Positions 1 through 12,509 are shown, counted from the stretch's first letter. The stretch is DNA of 64,000 nucleotides from Tillandsia leiboldiana (GCA_029204045.2 CM055062.1:4820648-4884647), one strand, 5' to 3'. Notes: a model not told the origin generated them from the sequence alone. Numbers and translations: made by a program.

Positions 1-2
1 CT

Positions 3-551
3 TTTGTCCCTAAAGTCAAAAATCAGATTACTGTAAATATGGAAACGGCGCGGCTACATAATATTGAAAGATTTGGACTCACAGAATTTGAAGTTCAAAC
101 TGGAGATTTCGACTACAAAGTGATCGTCAATGGAACAAATGTCGAATGTTCATGTTGTGAATTATATCTAACAGGAATACCTTGCTCGCATGTCTTAGCA
201 GTTTGTAGTAGATCACATATGAGATTAGCCTACCAGAATTTTACTTCACACTGGTATAGTACAGACTGCTATCGTGCGGCGTACGCACCACAATTTCATC
301 CTGTTCCTGATAGACGGCACTGGCCACGACCCCAAGGTCCCCCGATTGTACCGCCCCCTTTACGAAGGAAGAAAGGTCGTCCACGATCTACACGTATTCG
401 TAATGTAATGGACGAGGGGGGTGGCCGACGAGGAAAATGCTCCATTTGTAAGCAGGCAGGCCATTATAGGAGCACTTGTCCACAAAATACAGCAATAGTG
501 CAACAAGGACGTCGGCGTATGATTTACACAATTATATTTATCTTGTCTTAA
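3..551 (+). CDS. MULE transposase, C-terminal part (SWIM and CCHC zinc fingers), 5' cut by window edge
   Basis: The frame is open from the left edge, so this is the C-terminal end of a longer protein; the first in-frame ATG is at 39. Counting from that Met, residues 37-51 hold CSC...CSH, the CxCxnCxH SWIM zinc finger found near the C-terminus of MuDR/MULE transposases. Residues 134-147 form a CX2CX4HX4C zinc knuckle (CSICKQAGHYRSTC), often present after SWIM in MULE proteins. Between them is a basic, proline-rich linker. The catalytic DDE domain would lie left of the window. The frame ends at TAA 549-551. A GTATG donor-like site at 517 and an AG at 604 could instead splice this gene towards the next exon, but the phase at that donor is wrong for a simple fusion, so two adjacent genes of one element is the safer reading. 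The role is DNA cut-and-paste transposition in the nucleus. Confidence 0.85.
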   Translation, partial: FVPKVKNQITVNMETARLHNIERFGLTEFEVQTGDFDYKVIVNGTNVECSCCELYLTGIPCSHVLAVCSRSHMRLAYQNFTSHWYSTDCYRAAYAPQFHPVPDRRHWPRPQGPPIVPPPLRRKKGRPRSTRIRNVMDEGGGRRGKCSICKQAGHYRSTCPQNTAIVQQGRRRMIYTIIFILS

Positions 552-604
552 TATTTAATTATTTCTAGCTATCATGTTACTAATATGTAGATTGCTTATT
601 GCAG

Positions 605-2968
605 ATGGCAGATCACGAGGACGCGGGGCCAGTTGATGCGTCTGTCTTGGTAGACCAGCATCGCCATAGGTCCGCCTTTATCAGGACAGAGGTAAGAGCT
701 ATAATTTTTTATTTTTTCAAATTTTATAAATAAGCTGACTATATTTTATATGTAAGAGCTAACTATATTTTTTTTTGCATCACAGGATTATCGTCCCGTC
801 CTGTTCGCAGAGCACGGCCGCAAGATGAACCAGTGGGAGCTTGATCATCCAGCGGTACTCGATCTGCTTCGCCAGTCGGGATTCTACAGGTTATCCCGAC
901 TACGACGGTTGGTACTCGATCAAGCTCTACTGGGCGCTCTTGCCGAGAGGTGGAGACTGGAGACCCAGACCTTCCACTTCCGCCACGGTGAGATGACCGT
1001 CACACTCCAGGATGTGGCGGTCATCTCGGGTCTCCGTGTGCATGGTGCGCCGGTCTCTGGTTCCACCCTCCACGATTGGCCTGCTCTGTGTATGGAGTTA
1101 TTGGGGGCGGTACCTGATAACATCCAGAGGTATACGGTTTCACTTGATTGGTTATATCAGAATTATCATGATATACCTCTGGATGCCCCCGCCGGATTAG
1201 TCGCAGCTACCGCCCGTGCTTATATGCTATATCAGATCGGCGGTAGTCTGATTCCAAACCCCAGCGGATACAAAGTTCATCTAAAGTGGCTACCACTTTT
1301 AGTTGACTTTGATATCTGCGGCGCTTATGCGTGGGGCGCTGCGACACTGGCATATCTATATCGGGCACTAGCAGATGCCGCGGTGAACGGGAAGGCCGAA
1401 TGCTGCTGTTTTGGTACCCTATTGCAGGTATAAAATCTGATTTCTGGATTTCAGATTTATCTTTATATTGGTAATATATATTTTTTTAATTATTTTAACC
1501 TGTTGGCGTGAATTTACAGATCTGGGCTTGGGGCCATCTTCATATCGGCCGACCTACACGCATCCTAGATCAGCCCGATATTGTCGATCGACCTCTGGGT
1601 TGCCAGTAAGATATTTTTTTCATACAGTAGATTTTTGTATTTCAATTATAATTGCAACTAATATATATTTTTTATAATCTAGATGGGGCAACACTGGAGG
1701 GCAGCGTTTCGGAACCAATGTCAAGACGTGTGGCATTGAGTTTTACAGAGATGAGCTGGATCAGCAGCGAGAGGCGCAGGTATGTAGATGTTTTATTGAA
1801 TACTTTAAGTATGTAGATGTTTTATTCAACACTTCTATATTAACTAATCATTTTGTCCATTAACAGGTTATATGGATGCCCTACACAGATCAGGTTATAG
1901 AGACATTACCTGATTTCTGTGTGCATGGCTCAGCGGTCTGGCGTGCAAGGACAGTCCTGATATGCTTTCATATCGTCGAGATGCATGTGCCGGACCGAGT
2001 CATGCGGCAGTTCGGTCTTCTGCAGCATATACCTCTCAATGTGGAGTCCATCCCACGCATCACATCACGTGGGCGTGCGGATGAGGACTGGATAGCATTT
2101 CATGCTATCCACATTGAGAGGTGGTCCGAGAGGCTTGATCATATTTTTTATCAAGCCCCGGCTGCTGATGAGGACCCACTGCAAGCGGCATCCATATACA
2201 TGCAGTGGTACTGGAGCATTACGCGGCGATGGATATCTCATCCAGTACAGCGTCCTCCGCTGACTTTCCACCCTCGTGGGCATGTCGAGAGAACACTGGT
2301 ATTAAAATTTATATATATAAACTTACTATATTCAACTTTCCTCATATAAATTTAATTTTAATTTCTAATTTATAATGCAGGCCGACACACTACGACATGT
2401 TCAAACCATTGTCGACCAGATAGTGCAGGACCCACCGCCGACTGATACTATTCTTCAGACTTTGAGAGAAATGAGCGGCAATATTCAGATGGTACTACAG
2501 CATGTACCATCTGAACCTACGGCCAGAGAGGCAGCCCGACCTTCATATGAGGAAGCGACCTCGAGTCATCAGGTACAATTTAGCATAGAATTCAAATTAA
2601 GTTTTCAAATTCATATTAACAAACTATTTACACTCTTTCAGGTGCCACGATCTCCATCTCCTACTATTCAGGCACCGATGACATTTCCTTCGACGTCAGC
2701 ATCGCTCCCGCCGCCAGTCTCACGGACATCTTTTGCATCGACATATTCACGCCGTCGTCCAAGGTCATCATCGCCACAGGAGATCGAGCATATTGCGGAG
2801 CAGGATGAGGGTGGTATCATCGAGGAGCTCGATCAGTCGGCAGCAGTCGAGCATCTCGATGATATACCTATCATCGACCTTGCTGTTCCCCGTGGGCGAG
2901 GGCGAGGGCGAGGGCGTGGACGTGGGCGTGGGCGAGGACGTCGAGGTCGAGGACGTGCTCAAAATTGA
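605..2968 (+). CDS. Plant mobile domain (PMD, aminotransferase-like) protein of a MULE, seven exons
   Basis: Exons read from clean GT-AG boundaries: 605-691, 786-1427, 1520-1605, 1683-1779, 1867-2298, 2381-2572, 2642-2968. Joined they give 1863 nt, 620 residues plus stop, in one open frame. The start is the ATG at 605 (MADHEDAGPVDA). Exon 2 has the typical PMD opening (WELDHPAVLDLLRQSGFY, then LETQTFHFRHGEMTVTLQDV). Exons 3-5 carry W/G-rich blocks such as IWAWGHLHIGRP and the MPY-DxVIxxLP block. The last exon ends in a long RG repeat, a likely nucleic-acid-binding tail. PMD proteins (Pfam PF10536, often labelled 'serine/threonine phosphatase 7 long form homolog') are known from MULEs and Gypsy elements and from the host proteins MAIN and MAIL1. 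The position right after a MULE transposase end argues for an element-borne copy. No exon contains a stop, so it may be young or still expressed. Confidence 0.85.
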
Positions 2969-3168
2969 GCTTTTGAGTTCAATTTTTGTAAATTTTATTT
3001 TTTGATGTTACTCAAGCCTCATTTATGAATGAAATGATTGTTGGTTGATCATTTGGTGTTTGTGAATGTGGTTTTTGCTTTTTCAATATTATTTGTCAAT
3101 GCTTGAACTTGTCGTACAAATTTGGGATTTTTTTAAGGTGATCTTAAGTAGTGTTGGTAGGTGCAGGT

Positions 3169-3591
3169 AAAGGCGCTGAGCCATTCAGCGCCTTTAGTAT
3201 TCTGCACTGAAGGCGCTGATCCGCTCAGCGCCTTTAGTGTTTTACACTAAAGGCGCTGAGCCACTCAGCGCCTTCAGTGCAGTACACTAAAGGCGCTGAG
3301 CAACTCAGCGCCTTCAGTGTTTTATACTAAAGGCGCTGAGCGAGTAAGCGCCTTTACAGAGAAGCCATTTTTCATTTACACTGAGGACTTAGGCATTTTT
3401 CGCCGCGAAAAATGCCTAAGTCCTCGACGCCTTATGTGTATGCTGAAGGCGCTGTTTCATTCAGCGCCTTCAGCGTACACCATGAAGGCGCTGAACCCTT
3501 CAGCGCCTTCAACACATTGCATGAAGGCGCTGAAGCGTTCAGCGCCTTCACAGGATTAATGTGAAGACGCTGACCGCTTCAGCGCCTTCAC
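3169..3591. repeat. Array of nine short GC-rich hairpins around one perfect 43-bp hairpin
   Basis: Nine imperfectly repeated palindromes share the arm core GGCGCTGA / TCAGCGCC: about 3169-3195, 3208-3236, 3246-3276, 3286-3318, 3326-3356, 3443-3473, 3483-3511, 3522-3550 and 3561-3591. In the middle, 3383-3425 is an unrelated perfect hairpin with 20-bp arms and a 3-nt loop. Spacers are short and not conserved. The array lies between the PMD stop codon and the probable MULE terminus, so it is subterminal or 3'-UTR sequence of that element. Confidence 0.9.
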
Positions 3592-3624
3592 GTTGTCTGC
3601 CCAACGTGGCGCCGAGGTGGCAAA

Positions 3625-3712
3625 AGTAGAGTTAGTTTTGCAAAAAAAAATTTCGTAGGGTTATTTTGCAAATTTCGGGTTTTAAGAGGGTCATTTTGAA
3701 AAAAATCCCGTC
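3625..3712. mobile_element. Candidate MULE 3' terminal inverted repeat
   Basis: After the hairpin array the sequence becomes an A/T- and G-rich stretch with motifs such as GGGTTATTTTGCAAATTTCG and GGGTCATTTTGAAAAAAATC, the style of long MULE terminal repeats. The partner terminus would be left of the window, so neither the inverted-repeat relationship nor the 9-bp target duplication can be tested here. Confidence 0.35.
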
Positions 3713-4160
3713 TGCACCTCTTCTCTCTATCTCTCTTCCTTTCTACACGTATCTTTTTTTCTTCTCTCGCGTCCCTCTTTCCTTCCTTTGCTATGCGAAA
3801 ATAGGATTAGATCTGGTGTGCCATGAAGATGCATTATTTGAAGTCCTAAAAAGAAAGTTTAAAGGTTGTGTCTCGAACGTCGTCACTCTCTTCCGTTCAT
3901 TTTGAGCTGTTAATATGACACTTACAGAATTTGAAATTTAGTCTCTCCGTCTTCTCTCTCTCTCTCTCTCTCTCTGCATCTTTCTTCACGTATCTTTCCC
4001 CTTCTCCCGCGTCCCCCCTCCCTTTCTTTGCTATGCGGAAACAGGATCAGATCTGGTGTGTCATAAAGATACATTATTTGAAGCCTAAAAAAAAAGTTCA
4101 AAGGTTGTGTTGCGAACGCCACTCTCTTCCGTTCATTTGAGTTGTTAATATGACACTTTC
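3712..4160. repeat. Direct duplication, about 240-bp period, two diverged copies
   Basis: Two copies of a CT-rich block are followed by CTTTGCTATGCG, AGATCTGGTGTG, GCATTATTTGAAG-like sequence and CTCTCTTCCGTTCATTT, ending in GTTAATATGACACTT. The landmark CTTTGCTATGCG occurs at about 3787 and 4026. The copies differ by point changes and small indels. No coding content is recognised; the short ORFs here are pyrimidine-repeat translations. Confidence 0.8.
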
Positions 4161-5540
4161 AGAATTTTGAATAGTCTTGTCTTACATATAAAATTTAGTG
4201 AAACTAATTTTTTTAATCTTGTTATAACATCTTAGGCATTGGTTAGGTCCAAAAGATTAAGAACGTTGAGCGAATTTAGAACTAGAATAGTTATAAAATG
4301 GATGTCCCTCTGGGAAGCGGCGCATGTTGGTTATCGAGACAATCACCGATTCGAAAATATAAAATGAATTTTAGCCGAGTTAAAGTCATATAGCAAGCAA
4401 GAGCGTGGCTCTCTAGCTGAATACCGTTATGGGTGGAGAACAATTTCTCACAAAGTTGGCTGAGTCTAGTGAAACGAATTTCACATCACCTGATCAAGTG
4501 TTTGAGCCTGACGAGAATGCCAGGACTTAAAGTAAAAATAATATTACACTTTCAAATTTTAAAATAATTATATATATAAAATATAATATAATATAATAAA
4601 AAAAATTAATTCGAATATAATATTTTGAGCGTCGGATAAATCTCAAAAAATTAAAGAAAAATGAACGAGACTAAATTATAATAATTTTAGAATGGACGAT
4701 ACTCCCGAGTGAAACTCAGATTCGCGGATTAAGAACTGAATTTTATTTAAACATTATAACGGATACAAAAGCTTTTTGAAATTTGTTTTCGATCATATTA
4801 ATAGAGGGGCCAATCGGACAATTTGTTGGATCGTTGGCGCTAACCATTGATCTCAAAATCTCGAGCTGTTAGAAATACACAATCAATTCATTTAAAGCGT
4901 ACAGACACAGCGCCCACGGATCTCAACCAAACTCAATCTATTTGGACGTTAGGTCTATTGTTGAACCTCTTGCCGTTAGGTCTATTGTGGACCGCAGTCC
5001 CTACTCAAGTTATTAGTCTTCTGAGCATATTGTCACGGAACAGGAAGTTGAGCCTATTTTAACCTATACATAAATAGCCAACAAAACTGATTGGTTAGCC
5101 AACTCTGCGAGGATCATGAAGTGGCCTCTTGTATGGTGTGACTCAAGGTAGGGTATAGTGGTTGTTTTGTTTTTCTTTTTTTAAATATAACTTATAAATA
5201 AAATAAATAAATAAATAAATAAAATAAAAGAGAAATTGATAAAATTGGCATGAATAGCTGATGAAATAATTTCAGCATATAGAATGTGGCAAATCAGCAA
5301 GTCTAGCTTGTAAGAAAACTTGTGCCAGATGCATGTTTTTGAAATTTGAAATTTGAAAGTTAAAAGGACATTTCATATTACAAAAGCTATATGTATACTT
5401 CTTCTTATAAATGTATACATCTTATGTACGCTTTTGGATTAAAGGATTGAGAAATTTTTTTATATCTTTAGTTAAAAAAAAAAAATTGATAAAACAAGTG
5501 AATTAATATACGCCGTAAAATACTGGAGAGTAATATTTAC
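4161..5540. other. AT-rich intergenic stretch with a decayed LTR-like fragment
   Basis: No gene seen. About 4300-5060 has the mixed composition of a decayed LTR (GAACGTTGAGCGAATTTAG, AATGAACGAGACTAAATTAT, GATTCGCGGATTAAGAAC). This kind of text recurs in the Gypsy-type sequences of this window, but no paired end, PBS or target duplication is visible. The remainder is AT-rich with a short (AAAT)n run near 5195-5225. Confidence 0.4.
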
Positions 5541-5806
5541 GGAAAATACTAAGTGTACACCTATATTATAAGTGTATACATAATATTAATGTTCTGATAA
5601 TAAAATTTAAAAATATTTTTAATACGCTTTAGATAGGATGTACATTTTACATTACATCTTATATCTCACTAATTTTAGACTGAAATAAATTTTACTAGTA
5701 ATTTCGAAATGACTAGTAAAAAATAATTTCACCTTTAGATAAATAGAATGTATATTATACACTCCAAATATATACTTTATTTAGAGTTTATGAATAGCAT
5801 TATTCA
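5541..5806. mobile_element. Foldback MITE, family A, diverged member
   Basis: It starts GGAAAATACTAAGTGTACAC and ends ATGAATAGCATTATTC, whose reverse complement resembles the start. The centre holds a palindrome beginning and ending ACTAGT around ATTTCGAAAT. It has the same plan as the members at 6039, 6257, 40442, 41142 and 46932 but is longer and more decayed. Confidence 0.6.
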
Positions 5807-5990
5807 ACAAAATAATATTTGTACATTCTGATAGGGGTGTAAAGTTTACACCCTTGAATCTATGGGTTCAAAAATTCTATACGATTTTTAGTCAGAAAAA
5901 AGAAAAAGAAAAAAAAAAAAGGATAAAACTAAAACTAACTAGTGTGTTAATCTTAGCCACAAAAAAGTTAAGGTGTAAAATTTACACACT

Positions 5991-5993
<3 letters not shown>

Positions 5994-6037
<44 letters not shown>
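5994..6037. repeat. (TA)n microsatellite
   Basis: Uninterrupted TA tract directly before a foldback MITE. ORFs rich in Tyr-Ile across it are artefacts. Confidence 0.95.
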
Positions 6038-6038
<1 letters not shown>

Positions 6039-6039
<1 letters not shown>

Positions 6040-6206
6040 AAAATGCTATGTGTACACCCCTTTCGGGGTGTACATCATACACCCCACCCATCTAAGGGTG
6101 GGGGTGTGATGATGGGTCACTCGATGTGACCCGTAAAAAATATCGGCACCATTAAAATGGTGGAGGTGTATGATGTACACCCCTTCGGGGTGTACATGTA
6201 GCATTG

Positions 6207-6209
<3 letters not shown>
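6039..6209. mobile_element. Foldback MITE, family A (type copy)
   Basis: A 171-bp element between two (TA)n tracts. The outer ends are near-inverted repeats (AAATGCTATGTGTACACCCC versus the reverse complement of GGGGTGTACATGTAGCATTG). Each end is itself a hairpin (GTACACCCC-loop-GGGGTGTAC). Inside are further small hairpins: ACCC/GGGT, the central GGGTCAC/GTGACCC, and CACCATT/AATGGTG. There is no coding capacity, as expected of a non-autonomous element. The target appears to be TA. Confidence 0.8.

Positions 6210-6256
<47 letters not shown>
6210..6256. repeat. (TA)n microsatellite between two MITEs
   Basis: TA tract linking the MITEs at 6039-6209 and 6257-6427. Confidence 0.95.
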
Positions 6257-7462
<1,206 letters not shown>

Positions 7463-7778
7463 GCCCTATTTAGATGTCCAAGTAAGTTATCCAGCAATTA
7501 ATAACTCATTTGAATTATTATTATTTTTTTTTTTATGATTCTAAGTTATGAGTTTGATTTTTACTCTCGTTTGACGCCTTGAAACTATAATTTGGTAAAA
7601 TAATATATTTCAGAGACAAAACGATTTATCATATCTGAAAACAAAATTTTGAAAATCAACTATGATATGTTATATGCTAGGCATTTAATCACACTCATAA
7701 TTTATCAAATACTAAATGTCTCGAGTAATCAAAATTAAAACATGCTAAAATATGATGCTTATACATCCAAACAAGGCC
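7463..7778. mobile_element. Candidate hAT-like MITE
   Basis: The left end GCCCTATTTAGATGTCCAAG resembles the reverse complement of the right end CTTATACATCCAAACAAGGC. The interior is AT-rich and non-coding. No clear target-site duplication could be read, so the family is inferred from TIR style only. Confidence 0.5.
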
Positions 7779-7884
7779 TACATGACAACGACAAATTTTT
7801 TTTAAAAAAAAATTATGTTTGAATGTTAGAATAAGTTATATGATAATTATTATTATTATTTTTTTTAAGTTCTTGGCTTCTGTA

Positions 7885-7886
<2 letters not shown>

Positions 7887-7956
<70 letters not shown>
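7887..7956. repeat. (TA)n microsatellite
   Basis: About 70 bp of pure TA. Confidence 0.95.
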
Positions 7957-7960
<4 letters not shown>

Positions 7961-8056
7961 AACATTTTTTTAAGTCTCGCGTATCCGTGTCGGACACGTA
8001 TCTGATATGAACACTTTTTGGATGCGTGTTTAATACTGAACCATAGAACATACAAT

Positions 8057-8135
<79 letters not shown>

Positions 8136-8490
8136 TTATATATTTATACATATATAATGTGAGATTATAAATATTTTAGTTTTTTGATGAATACATACAA
8201 ATTTTTTTTTAACAATATAAATAAATTATGTGTGGTGGAGGATTTTTTCTTAGAATATATGAATTATCAATGAAAAATTTAATAAACTTTCATTCGTATG
8301 AGAAATATAACAATATTTTATCAAAATTTATATTTTATATATAACAAACATATATTATTATATTAATAATATTATATTTTATTATATGTATTCATGTCGT
8401 GTTCGTGTCCTAATTTTTTGAAAGTTGCTGAGTCGCCATGTCCGTGTTGTGTCGTGTTCCGTATTCTGTATCAGTGTCCATGAAGCTTAG
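7957..8490. repeat. Interspersed repeat with GTGTC-rich ends, split by a second (TA)n
   Basis: The left part carries CGCGTATCCGTGTCGGACAC and the right part TGTCGTGTTCGTGTCC and CAGTGTCCATGAAGCTTAG, the style of a common plant non-autonomous repeat. A 71-bp TA tract at 8060-8130 sits inside. No coding content. The assignment to a repeat family rests on memory of similar sequence style, not an alignment. Confidence 0.4.
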
Positions 8491-9236
8491 ATATATACAT
8501 TAACAATTAATGAGGTGATTTATCATATTAGATAAAATACTAAATTCAAAATATATTAGATAAAATATAGTGTTAACTTATATTAGAAATGGTGCATATA
8601 TAAGTTGTGAGTTGTTCAACTGCAACAAATTGTTCCTATGTTTAGTAATTAAGAAGGATGAACTTGTCTTCAGCTATAAATAAACTGCTCCATTGTTTCA
8701 TTCACTGGAAATTAAATTCGTCGGTAGCTCCACTTTGCAAATTATTATAGTTGATTTTACGATAATTAACGTAACATTTTTTTAACTTAGAACTTTTTTT
8801 TGTTAATTTTTTTTAAAAAAAATGGTACAGTATTGACTTTTTACTAATAAAATAAATATTTTTTAAATTTTTTATTTAAGAATTAGTTACAGAAAAACAA
8901 ACAGAACACAGGCGCAATCTATACAAATATTGATTTCCCAGTTGCTCCGTGCATACGTGCCGGCCTCTCCCGCATTTTGCTTACGTGTCTTTTTTTTATG
9001 GTTCGTTTGCTCCGAACCTACCACCGAACCGCCTACTTTTTCCCTTTCTCTTCCCGAGCCTGCTCCGCGCCTATTTTCTCTGCTTTGTCTCCCTTTCTCT
9101 TCCCGAGCCTGCTCCGCGCCTATTTTCTCTGCTTTGTCTCTTGGGAACCCTACCCTGCCACCTCTTTTTTCTCCACACACGTCCAATCACCTCCCTTCTC
9201 TCTCTCCTCCCCAACCCTCTCTCTTTCTTACTCTCT
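8491..9236. other. Non-coding stretch; pyrimidine-rich block with an exact 49-bp tandem duplication
   Basis: 8491-8880 is AT-rich with nothing recognised. 8935-9236 is a C/T-rich block like a promoter or 5' UTR of a lost gene. Within it 9042-9090 is repeated exactly at 9091-9139 (both begin CCCTTTCTCTTCCCGAGCC). Three overlapping ORFs across it are translations of this low-complexity block. Confidence 0.7.
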
Positions 9237-9613
9237 TGTTAGAAAAATAATCGCACTAAATCTGATTGTGATTAAATTATTTAACTAATTTATGTTTAAA
9301 ATTGAATAACAGAACTTACCTGTAATCGCTACGAAATTCCAGAAATTGTAGATAAAAATAAACCGAAATAAAGTTGATCCGGAAGCGTGCGAGGCACTGC
9401 CCTAAGGCGTATTTCCGTCCTTCGTGCGGATTAATCGAAGATACCACCCCAAGGTACGACCGGAACTCCCCTTCCTACGAGCACGACCGCGGAAGAGGTT
9501 GACGAAGTTTCTCTCAACACCCGATAACAAAATTTATCAAATAAAAAATTAAAATAAAATATCTCTCAAATAAAATTTTACTCCCCACTTCTCTCTCTTC
9601 TACAATGCTTAAA

Positions 9614-9727
<114 letters not shown>

Positions 9728-10619
9728 AGAGATATAAGATAAGAACGTTCCAACGTTCAAATCTTATAATAAATCTATTAATTAGCCAATGGCCAATCAT
9801 AGGAAAAGAAACGTTTGAATTAAAAGCGTAATAATCCCAATGTTAATTAGCCAAGGATTAATTGTATGAAAAGAAACGTTCGGTTTTAAAATAATAATAA
9901 ATGAGAATAAAATTAATTAGTAAATAAAAATTAATAATAACATAATAAAAATAATTATTGAGGGTTTTGGGGATTTTGAATTTTATTCCAACAATCCCCC
10001 TCAAAATTCAAAATTTCGAAATAAAAATTAAACTCAATAATTAAAATAAAATAAAATAAGATTATCGGGTATTTATACTATGTAATAGGTAAGGTGTCTT
10101 TAAGAGACTTAACCTCACTTAGTGTAAGCAATTTTCATCAGAAGGAATCGGAGTGAACCAGGTCTTGAACTACGTTCCTTTCACCCTGACTTCAACTGCC
10201 ACACACACAGTACAGAATTCTCCGTCGCGAGTCTGTGCGTTAAAGGCCATACACAGTACCTTGATTTTTTTTTTTTATAAGAAATTCTATGGACAGCCCA
10301 CATCTCATAGTCGCGGCCTTATACGAATATTCTTATATAGGTGGTCTCCTCCAAGAATGTGTGTAGAGTCACATCTCGCGAAAATTATCGCCTCGGATTC
10401 CATTAAGAGCTGTAAGCTCAACCTCAACCACTACACAGAGCACTACTCATCATAGGGATGGAATTGGAATTAAAGTTCCTCTGAATAAACTGTAGAAAGT
10501 GCTCTTTGGCCAACCTGACAGCTTGTTTTTACCACATTGAATCTTCTTCAAGGGATCTCCTATCACAAAGGTTGGGTTCCCACTGCAGGAAGGCCCTTTA
10601 TGGGCAAAGTCCCATCCCC

Positions 10620-11040
10620 CTCGATGACTTTAGGACCTTAGTCCTATTCAGGTCTTTCGTCAAGCAATCTGCAAGATTCTTTTCAGATCTGATAAAACTC
10701 AAAGAAACAACATTATAAAAATTAGACATCTAACAAATTCTTGTCTTAATTTAATATGTCTATTAGGTTTGAAATTTATCAATTTCATTTTACAAAAACT
10801 TAATTGCAGCTTTAGAATCACACCGAATAGAAATAGATTTGATGTTCAAAGAATCAGAAATTCAATTGGTATCTTTGTACAGAACAACCAACAAATTTGA
10901 GTCCATAAAATAAATTACTTTTAAATTAACGAAATACTTTCTCTCGAGCAATCTAATGAATCATACTAGGATCAACAGAAATATGAACAGGTGAACAATC
11001 AGGATACCCAAATATATCAAGCTGATAAAAAACTTTCCCC
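10620..11040 (-). pseudogene. Degenerate Copia reverse transcriptase / RNase H remnant
   Basis: Reading the minus strand from about 11030 gives YQLDIFGYPDCSPVHISVD, comparable to the end of the Copia RT segment before RNase H. Further on come SIRCDSKAAIKF, the RNase H D-S-x-A-A block, and FIRSEKNLADCLTKDLNR, the RNase H C-terminal signature. Stops and frame changes separate these blocks, so no protein can be made. The region towards 10440 still resembles the 3' untranslated part of such elements (GGGATGGGACTTTGCCC on the minus strand). The remnant sets the orientation of the 9237-13173 element. Confidence 0.75.
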
Positions 11041-11499
11041 CACAAGTTCTGAGATACATCAGAACTTAAAAATATAACATCAACTATGTCTAATAGGGTT
11101 TGGTTCAATCTCACTAAATCGGTATTAGTTTCTATTCTGATTGAAGGAAGTGCAAACCTAATTTTAATAGTTCTCTAAGTTCATAAGCAAATCTGGATAA
11201 AATTGAAATAAATTTTCCAGTAGACAAATAGCTTGATAGGTATCTAAGTTTGAAACAACTATGAGCTACAAAAAAGATTCAATAAATCTTTTAATATTAT
11301 TATTATTTGTTTTAATATATATATATAAAACAAATACACATTGTTTAAGACTTTAATATTAATCTTTTTATCTCAATTAGTTCAATAGCAAACAGATGAC
11401 CCAAACAATTAAAGTTTGAATTTGATTTAAATATTTTCGGATATAAATACAATCAAATAAAATATGTAAGCTGCACTAAATAATATAAGATTAAACTAA

Positions 11500-11580
11500 A
11501 ATATATAAAGTATGCTTTGTGCTTATTGGTTATGTGTCTTTACCTTAAGACTAAGAGTGCAGGTTCAAATACCACTTAAA
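11500..11580 (+). repeat. Possible tRNA-derived SINE remnant
   Basis: GCAGGTTCAAATACCACTT matches an RNA polymerase III B-box (GGTTCAAATCC-like), with a weak upstream A-box-like stretch. It is too short and decayed to be a tRNA gene. Confidence 0.3.
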
Positions 11581-11723
11581 CAATTTTAAAACTAATTTAC
11601 TGTAGATAAAACTATATGTAAATATACAGTTTTTTTTTTTTCTTTTTCGAAGCTATCTTTTTCTTTTTCAAAGCTAAAACAGAAAATATACTTTTATATA
11701 TATTACTGTAGCTAAAAAACAGA

Positions 11724-12509
11724 AAATATACTTTTATATATATTACTGTAGCTAAAAAATAAAAACAGTAAAAATAATTTTTAAAAAAAAGAGCAAATAA
11801 ATCACAATAATCTATATGCAATTAAAAGTTTAAAATGCTAATCCCAATTTGTTTAAGTTTGAATGTCAATCACACAAACAAGTTGACAACACAATTATAT
11901 ATAATATGCAATATATATTTTCTTTTTGGATTAGCACTCGTTAGATCGTTAATCACAATCAAATCGGAATACGCCTTAGACTGTTAGAAAAATAATCGCA
12001 CTAAATCTGATTGTGATTAAATTATTTAACTAATTTATGTTTAAAATTGAATAACAGAACTTACCTGTAATCGCTATGAAATTCCAGAAATTGTAGATAA
12101 AAATAAACCGAAATAAAGAAAATATACTTTTATATATATTACTGTAGCTAAAAAATAAAAACAGTAAAAATAATTTTTAAAAAAAAAGAGCAAATAAATC
12201 ACAATAATCTATATGCAATTAAAAGTTTAAAATGCTAATCCCAATTTGTTTAAGTTTGAATGTCAATCACACAAACAAGTTGACAACACAATTATATATA
12301 ATATGCAATATATATTTTCTTTTTGGATTAGCACTCGTTAGATCGTTAATCACAATCAAATCGGAATACGCCTTAGACTGTTAGAAAAATAATCGCACTA
12401 AATCTGATTGTGATTAAATTATTTAACTAATTTATGTTTAAAATTGAATAACAGAACTTACCTGTAATCGCTATGAAATTCCAGAAATTGTAGATAAAAA
12501 TAAACCGAA
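11724..12509. repeat. 393-bp tandem duplication spanning the LTR/interior junction
   Basis: The block from about 11724 to 12116 is repeated almost exactly at 12117-12509. Each copy includes interior sequence, the junction GCCTTAGACTGTTAGAAAAA, and the first ~130 bp of the LTR. The LTR-start motif is therefore found at 11986 and again at 12379, a spacing of 393 bp. A smaller duplication (AAAATATACTTTTATATATA, at about 11684 and 11723) sits at its left edge. Confidence 0.9.

Noticed and set aside
3169..3591. CRISPR-like array
   Set aside because: Repeats are palindromes of unequal length with short, non-unique spacers in a plant genome next to a MULE; no cas genes.
8930..9288. Three overlapping ORFs of about 100 codons
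   Set aside because: Pyrimidine-rich low complexity and a 49-bp duplication; no protein-like pattern.
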